Shown: positions 10,472 through 22,858, counted from the first letter of the stretch. The stretch is 64,000 bases of DNA from Symsagittifera roscoffensis (GCF_963678635.1 NC_087068.1:35349436-35413435); one strand, 5' to 3'. Translations and numbers: made by a program. Notes: generated from the sequence alone by a model not told the origin.

Positions 10472-10960
10472 TATGTTTGGAACCAATAATACTGCATTGA
10501 ATTTAATTAATGATTGACTTGATCATATTGAGCACAAGCGAACGGGTTCCAATTTTCAGCAGGCACTGAACCTGTACTCCAACCCACGATTGTTCAAACT
10601 TGTCATGAAACTTAGCAAATTGATGACGGTAACCGGTAATGCTTTTCATGGAATTCAAAATTCAAACCCTAGAAAACCGTTATGTTCACTATCAACTTGA
10701 AACTGTAATCTGAGCTACAACAATGGTTAGTAAGGGACAAGCACCAAGCATATCAATTTGGCGCCCTTGAAGATAACTAGAGCAGTTTTTTAAAGAAAAA
10801 AAATAGTCCTTTGCCGGTATTGAAATTACTGCATGTTACCATCAGAGGTATCTTGCTAAGAAATTTCGTAGACGTTTAAGGGCTGGGCTGTCAAAAACCA
10901 TTGTGACAAGAATTCTGGATCTTTCCAGTTCACCACCCCCTCTGAGCATCGCATTACGCT
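10472..10960. other. Intergenic DNA, nothing recognised
   Basis: No exon or repeat boundary was recognised between the LDLa gene's candidate poly(A) signal and the diverged family A copy at 10961. Confidence 0.4.
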
Positions 10961-11310
10961 TTCCGACTTTCGAAGAAAGTCACAAAATTTTTTCGGGATG
11001 GGTGTTTTCTCAGAAATTTTCAAGCTGTGTTCGACGGCATATACATACCATTCGACAGGTGTCCTGAGCTATTGAGTTAATATTAAGCATAAGTCTTTGA
11101 AATCGGTTCAAAATGGATAAAGCAGGCCATTTGTCAAAGATGCTACATCATTACTAGGAGGGATATTTTTCACTTAGTATTTGATATGGCGTGTGGGGGA
11201 GTGATTTCGTTTTCGTTTGTAATTTTTGAAAATTTTCATTAAAAAAAAACTGCTTTAGACCCTGGAAGGCAGTCGAATCAATCTGGGCTTCAGCCTGATA
11301 CGAGCAGTAT
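10961..11310 (+). repeat. Repeat family A, old diverged copy
   Basis: TTCCGACTTTCG-AGAAAGT at the start, CGGGATGGGTGTTTTCTCAG, GATATGGCGTGTGGGGGAGT, then CCTGGAAGGCAGTCG and CCTGATACGAGCAG at the end. These are the family A landmarks in order, but with many substitutions and a deleted middle. Confidence 0.65.
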
Positions 11311-11332
11311 TGTCTAAAGTTAATGCATGTGG

Positions 11333-11990
11333 GCAGGGGCGGATCCAGGATTTTATCAAGAGGGGTTCGAAAATTTTGACCTTTTTTACAGGTCGATCGA
11401 ATAGATTTTCCGAGTTTTACCAACGCAGTCAAAAGACCCATGTTCGGCCAAACCTTCTGAGCCTTTGGATCAAGTTTCGCATAATATCGAATAATTTAGC
11501 CCTTAACATTGATGTGGCAAAATTTTCTAAACCGTTTTTAAGGTATCTTTTCCAAAAACACTTTCTAAATCAGAAAGAAGGCGGATGATTGATGCCTACT
11601 GTTTAGTATTGGCCCCATTTAAAGTAATTTATCCCGGATGGTCGACACACGTTGCCTATGGCGCTCACTCCTCCTCCGGCTGCTCCTGCTGGACCAAAAG
11701 GGGGTTGCTTGATCCCCTAGCCACCTGCACATTCTTCTGCACAGAGACCGCAAAGTCCGCAAAAAGCAGCTAATCTCCAAACTTGATCTGTGTTATTAAT
11801 AATAGTAGAAAGGGAAAACTTAGACCAAAAATTGCGTTTTTTTTCGGCGCGCACCTCAGAGCTAAATTAGTTAATATTGGCGCCAAAAAATATCCGTCAG
11901 CCAATAAGGAATATTTCAAAATGAAACAAAAGTGGGACACTGTCGGTGGGCTGGGGATCATATGTTTTTTTCTTTTCTTGAAAGGTCTTG
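11333..11990 (+). repeat. Repeat family B, interrupted copy
   Basis: It starts CAGGGGCGGATCCAGGATTT, followed by CGAAAATTTTGACC and AGGTCGATCGAATAGATTTT. The family resumes at about 11815 with AAAAATTGCGTTTTTT, CGGCGCGCACCTC and AATATTGGCGCCAAA. About 300 bp of unrelated, GC-richer sequence (11580-11780) sits inside. The short open frames there have no recognisable family. Confidence 0.6.
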
Positions 11991-12425
11991 TTTAAACATT
12001 TGACCTGAGCGCATTTTTTGTGAACGGATAATGATTTAGCGCATTCGGAATAGGCAAAACAAGATTTATTTCGCGCGATTGACGTGTAAACGGCGATATG
12101 ACAATGCGTAGCATTCTGAAAAGGAGTTCAGGCAAGCTGTTTGGTCTCAATTTTTTGGGGTAAGTGTTGGGATACTTGTCCTCCACTTGATTTTTTTTCT
12201 CAGACAAATGTCGCCAAAACGTGCCATTTTTTAAACAAATCTTAGATGAGTGATTAAATGGAAAATCGCGGTATAAAAACACCTAAATTTTTTATTCGTA
12301 TAGATCGATTATAATGGGTTTTTGTTGACTAGAATGTTTATACTCCCACTTTATTACCAATTATTCCATTTAATTTTCTTGTTCGACATCCGCCCCTACT
12401 TTCACACCCCGCCCACCATCCCACA

Positions 12426-12664
12426 TGTCATCCTGCCGGATTGGCATTAACCAAGTTGATGTACTTATATATGCCTTCTTATATAATCTGTACTGCAAGA
12501 CAACTGACCTTGAGCAACACGGCCAGGCCGTAATGCTAAGAGCACTGAACGCTCAGAGCAGCGGTTAAGAGAATGTTTCAGTTATCTTTTTTTCTTCATT
12601 GAGTTACCAACATAGTTGGCAATTCGTTCGGATTCAGTGAATACTCATAGGACAGGGTATGAGA
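12426..12664 (+). repeat. 5' LTR of element 1
   Basis: It starts TGTCATCCTGCCGGATTGGC and contains CTTGAGCAACACGGCCAGGC, CACTGAACGCTCAGAGCA and GGATTCAGT before ending near GGGTATGAGA. It aligns with the 3' LTR at 18499-18771 and with the 5' LTR of element 2 at 43669-43913. The terminal CA has mutated to GA in this copy. Confidence 0.8.
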
Positions 12665-13159
12665 TGTCGCAGCCAGCAGGACACAAAAACCCGCTGACTA
12701 TTCCACCATTCTAGTAGAAGGAATCGGCAGATCCACCACTTGAGTGGTCCGAACAGACAGCTTTGATGGAAATGGCCGTCCTGGCCAAAGACGGAACGGA
12801 AGTACGATTTTTCTACTTTACCCTATCATAGAACATACGGAACCAATTTAGGAACTTCAAAAAAACGGCGAAACAGAAGCAAAAAAAAAACTACAACAAG
12901 ATATACTAAGCTAGGAGAGAAAACTCAACTGGTAAAACAACAGCAAGAGTAAGAGAAGAGGAACAGTTTGCAACAATTTCTCGAGAAACGAAGCAGATGC
13001 CGAGGTGAGAAGTTATAAATTATTGTATCTAGGAGCCGAAGGCCACTGCAAAAAATGTCCAGGACAAACAACAAAATAAAAATATAAAATAATTGCAAAT
13101 AATGGAAGAAATTTCCGTAACAAAAAGGATAATTGCTTTCGAAAAGTGAAGTTTCATCT

Positions 13160-13840
13160 ACCGCAATCAAGAAAAAAACGAATCGCTAGAACAATTTCAT
13201 GCCCATCTAATCAAACTAGCGTGCCGCGCAGACTGCGGCGACACAGAAGATGAATGGGTCAGAGACATGTTTACGGCCCACATGTCAAATGAAAAGATCG
13301 TCGAAGAACTACTAGCAGAGACATCATCGCCCCAAAAAGCACATAAATATGCAATAAGGAGAGAAAAAGGCATAGAACACAGCAAAACCATGAAAACGAA
13401 CCCATTCAGACCATCAACAGCCTCGTCCACAATCAAACCGGAACACTTGGCTTATATCCACCAACGCGGCAGACGTGCTCCAAACTGATATCAAAATAAT
13501 CAACGAGGTCGAGGATTCGGGAGAGGCCAACAACAATTTCCCAGAGTAAATACTAACAAAAGAAGTACACAAAACCCGCACGGAAATCGAAACAAGACTT
13601 GTTACAAATGTGGCAGACATTTCAGTCTCAACCATTTACAATCGTGTCTAGCTAACGACAAGATCTGTACCAAATGTACCAAACGAGGACTTTGCGCAAA
13701 AATATGCAGATCAACGAATGTAGTTAACATGCAGGAGTCAAGCGGAACCCAATCAGAGGAAGAACAAGAAGACGAAAATGAGGATGAAAAGAACGACCCC
13801 GTAGCCTTCCCAGAAATAACCTCGTAAAACGGTTAGGAGG
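13160..13840 (+). pseudogene. Gag remnant, element 1
   Basis: One frame at about 13195-13485 reads as a retroelement gag matrix/capsid-like helix-rich segment (LIKLACRADCGDTEDEW, then VRDMFTAHMSNEKIVEELL). At about 13600-13720 a cysteine/histidine-rich nucleocapsid stretch follows (CYKCGRHFSLNHLQSC, then CTKCTKRGLC). Stops and frame changes interrupt it. Gag packages element RNA; this copy cannot make a full protein. Confidence 0.65.
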
Positions 13841-14400
13841 AAATACCACATGATAACTTCCCTATCATGCCATTTCTGAAACTTTCGATATAAAACATTC
13901 AATTGATGTACGAGAAAAAAACTTAAATGGCCACAATTTAAAATTGAAAACAAAATCAGAAAGTCTATTCGCAATTTTAGATTTAGGAAGTCCAATCCAG
14001 TGCCCTTCCTAAACGAGATAACAGCAAATAGACTTCAAACAAATCAGCAGGATTCTAATAAATCTCTCCGGAAGACGCGGCAATAAATTTGGCAGGCTAC
14101 CTTGGCAAATATAACATCCCGAAAGGACGGTTATCCATTGCGATAAAAACGGATGTGTGGCCGGTACAGTCTGCCTCATTCATAATTGTAGACGACCAAA
14201 AAGCAAATATCATTAGACGCAACTTCTTATCAAAAACTGATATTGCTCTAGTTCAAGAAAAACCAAAACATAACCAAATACTCAACGTACAAGAAAGAGA
14301 AAATTCAGACGAGGAGATAAAGCAATGGGTAAAAGAAAGTTTCCAACAAGTATGCGTATGAAATGTAAATTCAAAAATCATGTAACTAAAACACAATTCA
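13840..14400 (+). pseudogene. Protease remnant, element 1
   Basis: At about 13972-14000 the sequence reads ILDLGSPIQ, where retropepsins have a D-S/T-G catalytic motif and element 2 has IADSGSPF. The catalytic triad is therefore altered here. Downstream (14089-14358) an open stretch continues the protease/linker region (KGRLSIAIKTDVWPVQSASF). Frames are broken on both sides. Confidence 0.55.
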
Positions 14401-15360
14401 TCAACGAAATAACGTCTATACAATAAAGAGGAAAAAGAGTACCAATAAATTTCCAAGAAAGTGTGGAGAAAAAATTGAACAAAATGAATGACCAAAAACA
14501 CGTCATCAAGTTGGATAAATGATCGGATCGGACAAGTAATTCTTTAGTCCAGCTGTAGTAACAATGAAAAAAGACCAGACAGTGAAACTATCATTAGACT
14601 CAAAAAAGATAAATACATTTAATCACGAAAACAAACATCAAATCGAACTATTTTTTGACAAAATCACACACAAAACCAACGCTGTTCTCGACACTTGATA
14701 GCGAGGGCAGCAAAGCACAAATTCGGAAAACAGAGGCTATAGTTAATCTCTCACTACCAAAAACATTCAAGCAACTATAAGCTTCATGAGCTCGAAACAC
14801 CATCTCACACGATACATCCCAAGTTTGGCAAAGACAGCATCAGCAATTAAACCACTTCTAAAAACACAGGTAAAAACACAAAACACCAGATTGCAAGTGG
14901 GATCATACAATAGTTTTCAACCAGATTTTGAAACTTGTTTCAAATATAACCAAAAATAAGCATTTCGATCAAAGTTTAGAAGCCCGAGTGGTCCGCGACA
15001 CCACTAAATTTGGTCCAGATGTCGCTCTTGATCAATTTACCATTGAAGGCTGAATAGCCATTGAGTACGCCCCCAGATTTTTTAATTTATTATAGGAAAA
15101 ACACTCGGTAAAGGATTAGAATTATTAGGTGTCTTATGGGCAATAAAACTTTTCAAATAAGACTTGTACGGAAAAATTTCACCGTCATTACAGACCACCA
15201 AAATTTGATCAGCGCATTAAGCGCCAGTGATAGATCAAAAACTATTCAAACTAGGTTTACTAGATGGATTGATCGTTTAATCCCATTTAATTTTGACGTA
15301 ACAAATCTGGCGGGGATAGAAAGTGGACTAATAGAACAAACGTTGTGATACCCGGTAGGA
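14400..15360 (+). pseudogene. Reverse transcriptase-RNase H remnant, element 1
   Basis: The RT finger region is visible at about 14560-14620 (KKDQTVKLSLDSKKIN). The palm segment with the catalytic aspartates appears deleted, because thumb-like sequence (SSKHHLTRYIPSLAK) follows at about 14790. RNase H is readable at about 15136-15348 (ITDHQNLISAL, then TRWIDRLIPFNFDV). Stops and shifts are frequent. Confidence 0.6.
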
Positions 15361-16480
15361 TTAGCAATACACCCAGTAAAATTGATAAAGAATTTGTAGT
15401 GGCGTCAGTTACCTCAGTAATTGCAAATCTTGAATTGATTGAAAACGTCATTTTAGGCAAACTAGCCATTCAGAAGCGAGCGCCGTACGGGCTGATCAAA
15501 ACACGCGCGGAAAACGAAAGGAGTCTAATCACTTATTTGAAATCACAAGCGATATTCAAATATTCAGTGCATCACGGTCAGATCAGTCTTAGAAAAAACC
15601 ACCATTCGATCAAATCTACACCCAAAACCAGCGGCCATCAGAAAAAACGCCAGACAAAACAACCGTATTTTTAAATCTCGCAAGTAAAAATTAATGAGTC
15701 GAAGATTTGAGAATAAAAACTTTAAGGGAGGCTTCATTGCAGATTCGGCGTGAGCGAGAAAAAACTCACGGACACAGACACCACGAGAAATTTATCAGTA
15801 AGTAACCTGGAGATTAGAAACTGATAGAGAAGAGAGTACAACAACGAGGACATACGAACGCTGGGCATCGTCGGCGTCACAAGTAACCTGGTCGAGCCCC
15901 ACAACCATATCAAGGACGCACGGGAGAAAATAAAATCCAACGAAAAAATTTGAACATCTCGAAAATCATATTTTCGGAAAACCCGACCAGCCCACCACAG
16001 GATACAAACGAAGAGCTATCACCCACCAGGGCCAGCAGTTCAACAAGGGCAACTTCTCCTGCACAAACTATTAAAGAGATAATACCCAACAGGGCCAAAA
16101 GCCCAAAAGGAGCGACTTCGGATACGCAGACGTCAACGCAATTGGCGGACTCACAAAGACAGACTATCTCAATAACGAAACAAAACCAAATTTGAGTCTC
16201 AAACTGTTCTGACAGTGGAGTCAACGAGCAATAAAAATATTGCATAAGCAGAGCGGACCCATCACCACAACTAGATGGAAGAACTAACTCCAAACTAGGC
16301 GCCACCGACAAAAACCAGCCACATCCAACAACTAGGAGCAAGTCATGAGATATATGTAGCGAGCGTGGTCACAACAATGGACCAGGGGACAGCAACGGAA
16401 TTGGAGGAAGATACACCACTATACAGGAGAAGCCTACAAAAGGTGATGGGAATCAGCTTCATCGCAGCAGCAGGCCTCAA
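15361..16480 (+). pseudogene. Pol linker region, element 1
   Basis: Broken open stretches between RNase H and integrase. The segment at 15345-15660 corresponds to 46740-46990 of element 2 (ASVTSVIANLELIENVILG here). The segment 15910-16200 is hydrophilic and Ser/Thr/Pro-rich, without a recognisable domain. Confidence 0.4.
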
Positions 16481-16499
16481 GGACCGAAACCTAAATCTA

Positions 16500-17720
16500 T
16501 GATCAATATTGTCAAAAATAAAAAAGAGACTGCGACTTATTGAAGCTGGCCTACGGGGACTACTGGTACAATGAACGCAAACGTCCCCACGTCAAGGAGG
16601 ACCGTTTGAATCTAGAAGAAATAATCATTATCCCACAACAATTCAGGCAAACGATCTTGGATAGTCTACACCTCACACACCCGGGTGCAGCAGCGATGCT
16701 CGACTTATGTGAAAACATCTGGTTTCCACATTTTCACCAAACAATTCGCCAAATGGCACAAAACTGCAGACAATGCCCAAAAAAGTAAAAAATTAAAAAT
16801 GACACTGAGAATAAAGAAATCATTTATAATTGAAGTCGAACCATATGCGTAAGCGCAGCTAGACTTCGCTCGGCCCCTATGAAATGAATAAGGATGCATG
16901 TATAATAGTCGCCCTTCAAAAATGGTCAAAACTTCCGACGGCAAAATTATTTACAAACACAACTGCGGACATCGATAAAAAACATATGCAAAGATATATT
17001 CGAACAACGGGGTTTCACGAAAATTAAGGTGTGATCAAGCACAAATGGTCCGAGCGAATAATCTTCAGTTTTTCTGCAAATCAAATGACGATAAACCTCT
17101 GTTTGCTCCCGTGGATAACCACAGATCCATAGGTCTTGTCGAACAAACTACCCAAACACTGAAACGCTGGTTAGGCGTAATGCGAATAGACCACACATCT
17201 CCGTTCCAATTTGCGTCAGATGTCGCAGAATTAACAAAAAACTATGAGAATAACTCCCCACGGAGTCACAAAAATTACGCCGCTCGAAGCCCACAAGGGA
17301 TGTAAGCCAAATACACCACTATCAAAGATAGCAACTACTAAATCACCAAATAATCTGAATTGGGTAAACGCAAAACTTGCTTGTTTAGATCAAAAAATTC
17401 TGATGTACGCCCGACTGCCGCCAGAAAAAATGCACGACCTACATTGTTGGTCAGTAAGCGAGGTGAATGTCAAAAAAAAACACTGCAGAATCGGGAACAT
17501 CATCAAACAAAGAAAAACAGGAGTGAGAATTAGGTCTTCATTAGCTAGCGAAAAGGAAGCCTTAAATTCTAGGTTAAAAGGAACACTAACTGAAGTAGAC
17601 TCAAACACTAGAAAGAAAATACAACAGGTAGCCAGAAAAACAATAAAACTAGCAACAAAAGTACATCTTTTAAGCCACACACAGCTTGGATTCGGACTAG
17701 AGGAAAACAACTTAAGTTAT
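16500..17720 (+). pseudogene. Integrase remnant, element 1
   Basis: An intact H2C2 zinc-binding segment is seen at about 16630-16785: RQTILDSLHLTHPGAAAMLD, then a CRQC pair. The catalytic core follows in broken frames (about 16850-17310), and a C-terminal segment is open at 17244-17720. Integrase inserts element cDNA; multiple stops make this copy inactive. Confidence 0.65.
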
Positions 17721-18487
17721 TAAGGAACAGTGATTCGCCTTTGTATCAAACTCACATATCGACGGACCATGCAGAACATCACGATTACGCGACTATGTCG
17801 CATACAAGTTTGCAAGACCTACAAGTTCATGCTTGAGTTTCTTCTTGAACAGCCGAACGCGCGGCAATATTCCATGTTCAAAGAGGATGAGCTAACAAGT
17901 CAGCCCAAAAAATTTTCCCGAAAGGGACTGCAAGAAAGAAAGGTTTCAGAATCAGAAGCAAAGAGGAAAACAGAAACCGGAAAACGAACAGGAGGAAAAC
18001 CGACTCCCAAACAGCAAAAAGGAACGACGTTTAAAAAAGGAGACAAGTATGTGGCTCAGAACAAAACAACATCATCAAGCAAAAACTGGTCATTGACACA
18101 TCGGAAAACATGGCGCCGTGCGTTAAATCCTCGAGACAATAAAACCAAGTAGCAAACATGATACAATTAGAGTGGTGGATCTTGTATCCCCTACTGACAG
18201 CCGGAAAAAAAGAAATCATAGTGATGACGGAAAAGAAAGAAGTCACGAAAAGAGACAAAAAACTGGCAATATAAGAACAAAACAACACGACTGAAGAACA
18301 TGAGAAGCAACAAAACGAAGAAGAGAACGATTAATCACCACCCATGCGAAGCAAGGCGAGAAATCGCAAGCAAAGAAGCAGCCCACAGAAAGGAAAAAGC
18401 CCGCTGAAAAATTAGATAACTAAAATTGGACTCAAGAATTCAAACTTAGTAAGTCCCACTGGGACTCAAAACTCAAATTTATTGTAT
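17721..18487 (+). other. 3' non-pol region of element 1
   Basis: Lysine-rich, glutamine-rich open stretches (GKRTGGKPTPKQQKGTTF at about 17971-18024) match element 2 at about 48800-48860 ([16 protein letters not shown]). The conserved peptide suggests a former coding segment or integrase tail. No envelope-like features such as a signal peptide or transmembrane span are evident. Confidence 0.4.
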
Positions 18488-18498
18488 AGAGGGGGGAA
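18488..18498 (+). other. Polypurine tract, element 1
   Basis: AGAGGGGGGAAC lies directly before the 3' LTR, where the plus-strand primer is expected. Confidence 0.6.
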
Positions 18499-18771
18499 CG
18501 TCATCAAAACTGTTGTTCAGAGGAGGATTTTCGACCGGATTGGCATTTACCAACTAGTTGTACTTACATAAATACATACTCAATTATATAACTGTACTGC
18601 AGTCCAACTGACCTTGAGCAACAACGCCACTCCATAATGCTAAAACCACTGAACGCTCAGAGCAATGGTTCAAGAGAATCTGTTTCAGATATCTTTTATT
18701 CTTGATTGAGTTACCAAAATAATTGCCAATCCGTACGGATTCAGTAAACAATCATTCGACACGATATGACA
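18499..18771 (+). repeat. 3' LTR of element 1
   Basis: It shares TGACCTTGAGCAACA, CACTGAACGCTCAGAGCA and CCGTACGGATTCAGTAA with the other LTRs and ends ATATGACA, directly followed by the CCACA target duplication. About 27 bp near its start are absent from the 5' LTR, and the two LTRs are clearly diverged, so the insertion is old. Confidence 0.8.
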
Positions 18772-18776
18772 CCACA

Positions 18777-19370
18777 ACTCCCCTGCAACAATCTCCAGTC
18801 TCCACCCCTGCATTTCTTCCCGACGTAACAACTACCATAATCCTTAGACCCTTTCCCCGTTTCGCGTTTCTTAAGAAAAGCGCAAAGGGGGTAAAAACAA
18901 AGAACCTAACCTAAATGTTTAAGAAAACAAGAATAGCTTTTTAGAAGAGATAATATGGGTTAAAATCTATAACAAAGATAGCCGGTTACTGTGCAAGTAT
19001 CACAGAATGTTCCGACCATGGTCTTCAAAAACTACAATTTTTTTTTTGAAATTAGTGTAGTTTTTTATGCGTGTGCTGATAAATGGATCTGACGTAAAAC
19101 TATAATTCAGGCATATTCGACATGATAGTAAAATAGGTAAGCACGGCAACAGTTTTTGATGGAAAGGAATAGAAAAACAAAAATGTATATGTAAAATGTT
19201 TTTTGTAAAATCAATTCTTTTTGAATTTTTTGCGGAAACTTTTTTGAGTTTTGAAGTTTTGGATTCCTAAAATGGCACTAAAATTCTTCAAAACCATTTT
19301 ACTCGATTAAAATGAAAATTAATTGAAAATAAGCTATTGTAAACGGGTAAAAATAACCATAAATGAGCCT
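18777..19370. other. Intergenic DNA with a family D terminal fragment
   Basis: No gene. At 18980-19075, GCCGGTTACTGTGCAAGTAT, CACAGAATGTTCCGACCATG and a GTGTAGTTTTTTATGCGTG block resemble the start of the family D copy at 22283. A short hairpin lies at 18858-18880 (GCGTTTCTTAAGAAAAGCGC). Confidence 0.45.
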
Positions 19371-19570
19371 GCTCGCAGGCTTTCGTGGCTTGAATTCGAC
19401 AAAAAATCAAAAATTTCAAACGGGTTTGTCTCGACACTAGAGAAACAATTTGGAATTTTCAATATGTTTTGAGTCCCGACTGAAAGGGCTTAAATATGAT
19501 ATATCACTCAACCCAGTCCGATGATTTTTTGTGGTACCTGACTTTGCTTGCAGAACAAAAAAAACAAAAG
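19371..19570 (+). repeat. Repeat family G, copy 2
   Basis: It matches 1-150 (GACTGAAAGGGCTTAAATAT, CCCAGTCCGATGATTTTTTG) and is preceded by a piece resembling 150-215 (AAAAATCAAAAATTTCAAAC). Confidence 0.5.
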
Positions 19571-19774
19571 CTCACATTCGAATACAAAGTTCTTCCCCAT
19601 TCTCAATAATCACATGCAATGGACATTTCTTTCGATAAAAATTTAAATTCATTTTGAATTAATCAAGAATGAACGACTAAGTAATAAATTTGTTTTGATC
19701 ATTTATAAATGATTGTTTTTAAATTTAGAGGCAGACTATACGAAACCAATATAATAAGGTATTATTCATTAAAC

Positions 19775-20454
19775 TCATTACGAGGCCAAACTGTGTACTC
19801 TGTGCAATGTAAAATGATTCAACAACAGGCCAAAATCAAATTTGTCGCGGAATCAGCAACACTGCTACTCTTTTTTGATCTTTTTTGCTCTTTTGGATTC
19901 CACAAACAAATACTTAAAACATTGTACCGCTCAAAATTGCTCCAAAAGTAGGCAAATTTGCGGAATCCGCAACTGTATTTGCGGAATCCAGAACAATTTG
20001 TGGAATCCACAAACAAATAATAAGACAATTGTATACTTACATTGAGCTGTTGCGGAATCCGCAACTGTAAGCAGAATCCGCTAAATGTAAGTGGAATCCG
20101 CAAATTGTAAGTGGAATCCGCAAAATGCAAGCGGAATCCTCATTTTGCTTGCGGATTCCATTTAATTTTGCGAATTTCACTCACATTTTGCGGATTCCAC
20201 TTACAATCTGCGGAATTCACTTATAGTTGCGGAATCCAGAACAACTACCTATATTTGCTTGTTGCGGAATCCGCAACAAAACAACTGTGCCGACAAAATT
20301 TACGTTACAGGTATTTGTACGCGGAATCCACCGAATTTTTTTAAGTGGAATCCACTTACAGTTTAGAACATGTTTAAAGATTTGTCTCTGGAATTCAGGA
20401 ACTTAAAGACACGAAAATGTGCGCCTATCCATAGCACGGTTTGGCCTCGTAATG
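19775..20454. mobile_element. Foldback element packed with GCGGAATCCGC units
   Basis: CATTACGAGGCCAAACTGTG at the left end is matched by CACGGTTTGGCCTCGTAATG at the right end (one mismatch as inverted repeats). Between them about 18 copies of a near-palindromic unit, GCGGAATCCGC or variants such as GTGGAATCCAC, occur every 15-40 bp in both orientations (dense at 19960-20360). No protein is encoded. Class unknown; no target duplication was recognised. Confidence 0.75.
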
Positions 20455-22282
20455 GTCCAGTGCGGGAATTTTGCATGATCTTTTTTTAAAGCAAAAGCAG
20501 GTAAGAAATACTATTTTTTGTCCACAAGTGGAAAATTAGATGATTTTAACGGAATTTTTTTTTTCAAATTACGCACACTATGGATCAATAAAGATGCAAT
20601 GTGGTTGTGATAAATCAATCTTTTAAGTGACAATGTTCATCCTCTTTTTCGTCAAAACAGTTTGCAATCGAAGCTTATTTAAATCGTCTGAGTTTATCAG
20701 GAGAATGAAGACACCTAGCACAAAAATTAAGTAATTTCTGAGGAAGTAGCAGACTTGAAAATAGAAAATCTGCTATAATACCACCCGAAAACACACTTGA
20801 CTAAATCACACTTAGTATCGAACTTATTGTTATATGAAGCAGTTGTAGCATCAATTTCATGTCCAAAGTATCGAAAAGTGACAGACGTTCATGTTATCTA
20901 TATCTATCTCGCGCCAAAAAAAACGTCCCAAACAGTTTTTCAATGACTATTTTATAATATCAAAGCTAAGTTTAAGTAGTTTAAATTAAATTAATGAAAA
21001 ATAATTGGCAACAATTAATACAAATATGTTACATTCCCCTTTTAAACCAAATTGTTTATCAGCAAAAATGTATAGCTAAGGAAATATGGCATTCGCAGTA
21101 CAGCTAACATTTGAAGTCAAATATTTAATATGAAAGGCGAGAAAATCATGTGAAAAGTTTATATGATTTGCCTATTTCTTACGGATAATCCTCAACTCTA
21201 ATCAAAGCATGTTTGTTTTTTTTCTTAAGTTTTTGAGTTATGACGTTTGATTGCCGCATTCAGTTTTTTGGCACTCGGAGTTTTTTTTTGGTGTGAGGAG
21301 GTTCCTCGGTTTCCTGTCGAAATTTGATTTCAACCCAGACTGCAGAAAGTTTAAATTTTATTTTTTAAAACTTTAAAAACCTGAAGCCTACAATTTGGAA
21401 AGCCAGGATCAGACATCTAGTAAGTAGTTTTCTGAAAATCCAAAAAATCAGCGGTTTAACAAAACTTTAACAAAATTCTCAGAACTTACAAAAGATTATA
21501 CACATTTTAAAGAAGCAAATTGTAGGTTCGCGAAATTGTTTCTATGCTCAAACAGTTATTTTTCCAAAGATTTTTGTCAAGTTTTGTATTTTTGAGTTTA
21601 ACGTAATCAAGACTCAGTTTTCATGCTCTGCATTTTGTGGACAGCTAAAAATTTTGTTTTTGAGTTTTCAAATGTCAACATAACTTTAGATCAGCCAGAA
21701 AATAGCCCATGTTTTTCAAAAACAGAGTTTTTAAAGGTAGAAGCAATCTAGCCGCAAGCAAACAGCAGTTACGCTTTTTAATTATTAATCTTTCAAAAAT
21801 CCAGTTTAATAATTAGTTTAATTTGAGCAAATCTCCAAACGCAATTTGTTCTAACCAATTAACCTACCTGGTTTTTTAAATGAGACAATCTTTATGTACT
21901 GCCTTCTTGGATAGGTTTGCATTCATTTGCAAACTTGAAATTCTACCAAAAACCTGGCAGTTCAGAAATTTTCATGAAAATCATCTCTGGAATCTTGGAC
22001 CCTTCCAGAGATGTCTTCAGAGATCGATTTCTCTGGACATGTAACTTGATAATCCAATTATTTGTTTTTGTTCGCAAACGATAACATTTTTTCTTCTATT
22101 TAACTTAAGTTTTCTTGCAAGTTTATGGTTGAATGATTGAATATATTTTTGAGCAATTCAGTCTGTAGAACCGTAAGTAGCGTTTAACACAGGCTCATTT
22201 AGCTATGGATTTAATCACTGAAATCAGGAGTTGAAAACTATTCCAAAATTTTTTCAATGAATTAAATTATTAAACAGAGATA
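20455..22282. other. Intergenic AT-rich DNA
   Basis: No recognisable exon, RNA gene or repeat family was found in this 1.8-kb stretch on either strand. Confidence 0.45.
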
Positions 22283-22858
22283 CCCGCATACTGAGCAAGT
22301 AGCACAGAATCTTTCGACCATAATCTTTAAAAAGAAAACAAAATATGTTTTTTTTTAATATTGAGTGGCTTTTTTTGCGTGACGCGATAAAAAAGTCTGT
22401 ATTCAACTTTAATACTTTTGGTCGGATAAAGGAAATCAGCATATAGAGTTTTCATTTTGTGAAGATGTTTACCGTAGAGGTCTTACATCATTTTCTGTAC
22501 GCATGGAATTGTGTGACCAGAAGTTTTTAAATGATATAAGATGATTGACTTGAAGTCTCCATCAATTTTAAATTCACGAAAAATTAAGGGAAATGTATCT
22601 CAAACAACTTTCATGTAGGGAAAAATAGGTATTATAAAAGTTTTAAGAAACTGCTGAACGAATAAATTATAATGACTACAAGTTTTTATAGTGAAACTTG
22701 TATAATTAGAAATTTCAATCTACCCGGGTACTCAGAACTGTTTTCTGTGATTGCCTAAGCTCGTAAAATTTTGCCGTAATACCAAAACTTGGCTTCATCC
22801 TTAAGTTTTTGACCTTTTTTTAAATCTTATTTGGTGATTGGCTATATTTGACAACTTT
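22283..22858 (-). repeat. Repeat family D, copy 2 (inverted)
   Basis: Reverse complement of 3175-3693 with few differences. It starts with the terminal motif CTGAGCAAGTAGCACAGAAT, which recurs in diverged form at 18985, in reverse at 5710-5730, and near 40738 (GGAACGTTCTGTGCCAATTG). The class of the element is unknown. Confidence 0.7.

Larger units (their letters stand above)
12426..18771 (+). mobile_element. Ty3/gypsy-like LTR retrotransposon, decayed (element 1)
   Basis: A 6.3-kb element flanked by the 5-bp direct repeat CCACA (12421-12425 and 18772-18776), with LTRs at both ends and gag, protease, reverse transcriptase, RNase H and integrase remnants in gypsy order on the + strand. Every reading frame is broken by stops and indels, so it cannot be autonomous. 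It lies between the LDLa and HCN genes. The order RT-RNase H-integrase and the H2C2 integrase finger support Ty3/gypsy rather than copia. Confidence 0.85.

Noticed and set aside
18858-18880. Small hairpin (GCGTTTCTTAAGAAAAGCGC) as a regulatory RNA or terminator
   Set aside because: A single short hairpin in eukaryotic intergenic DNA; no conserved context to support a function.
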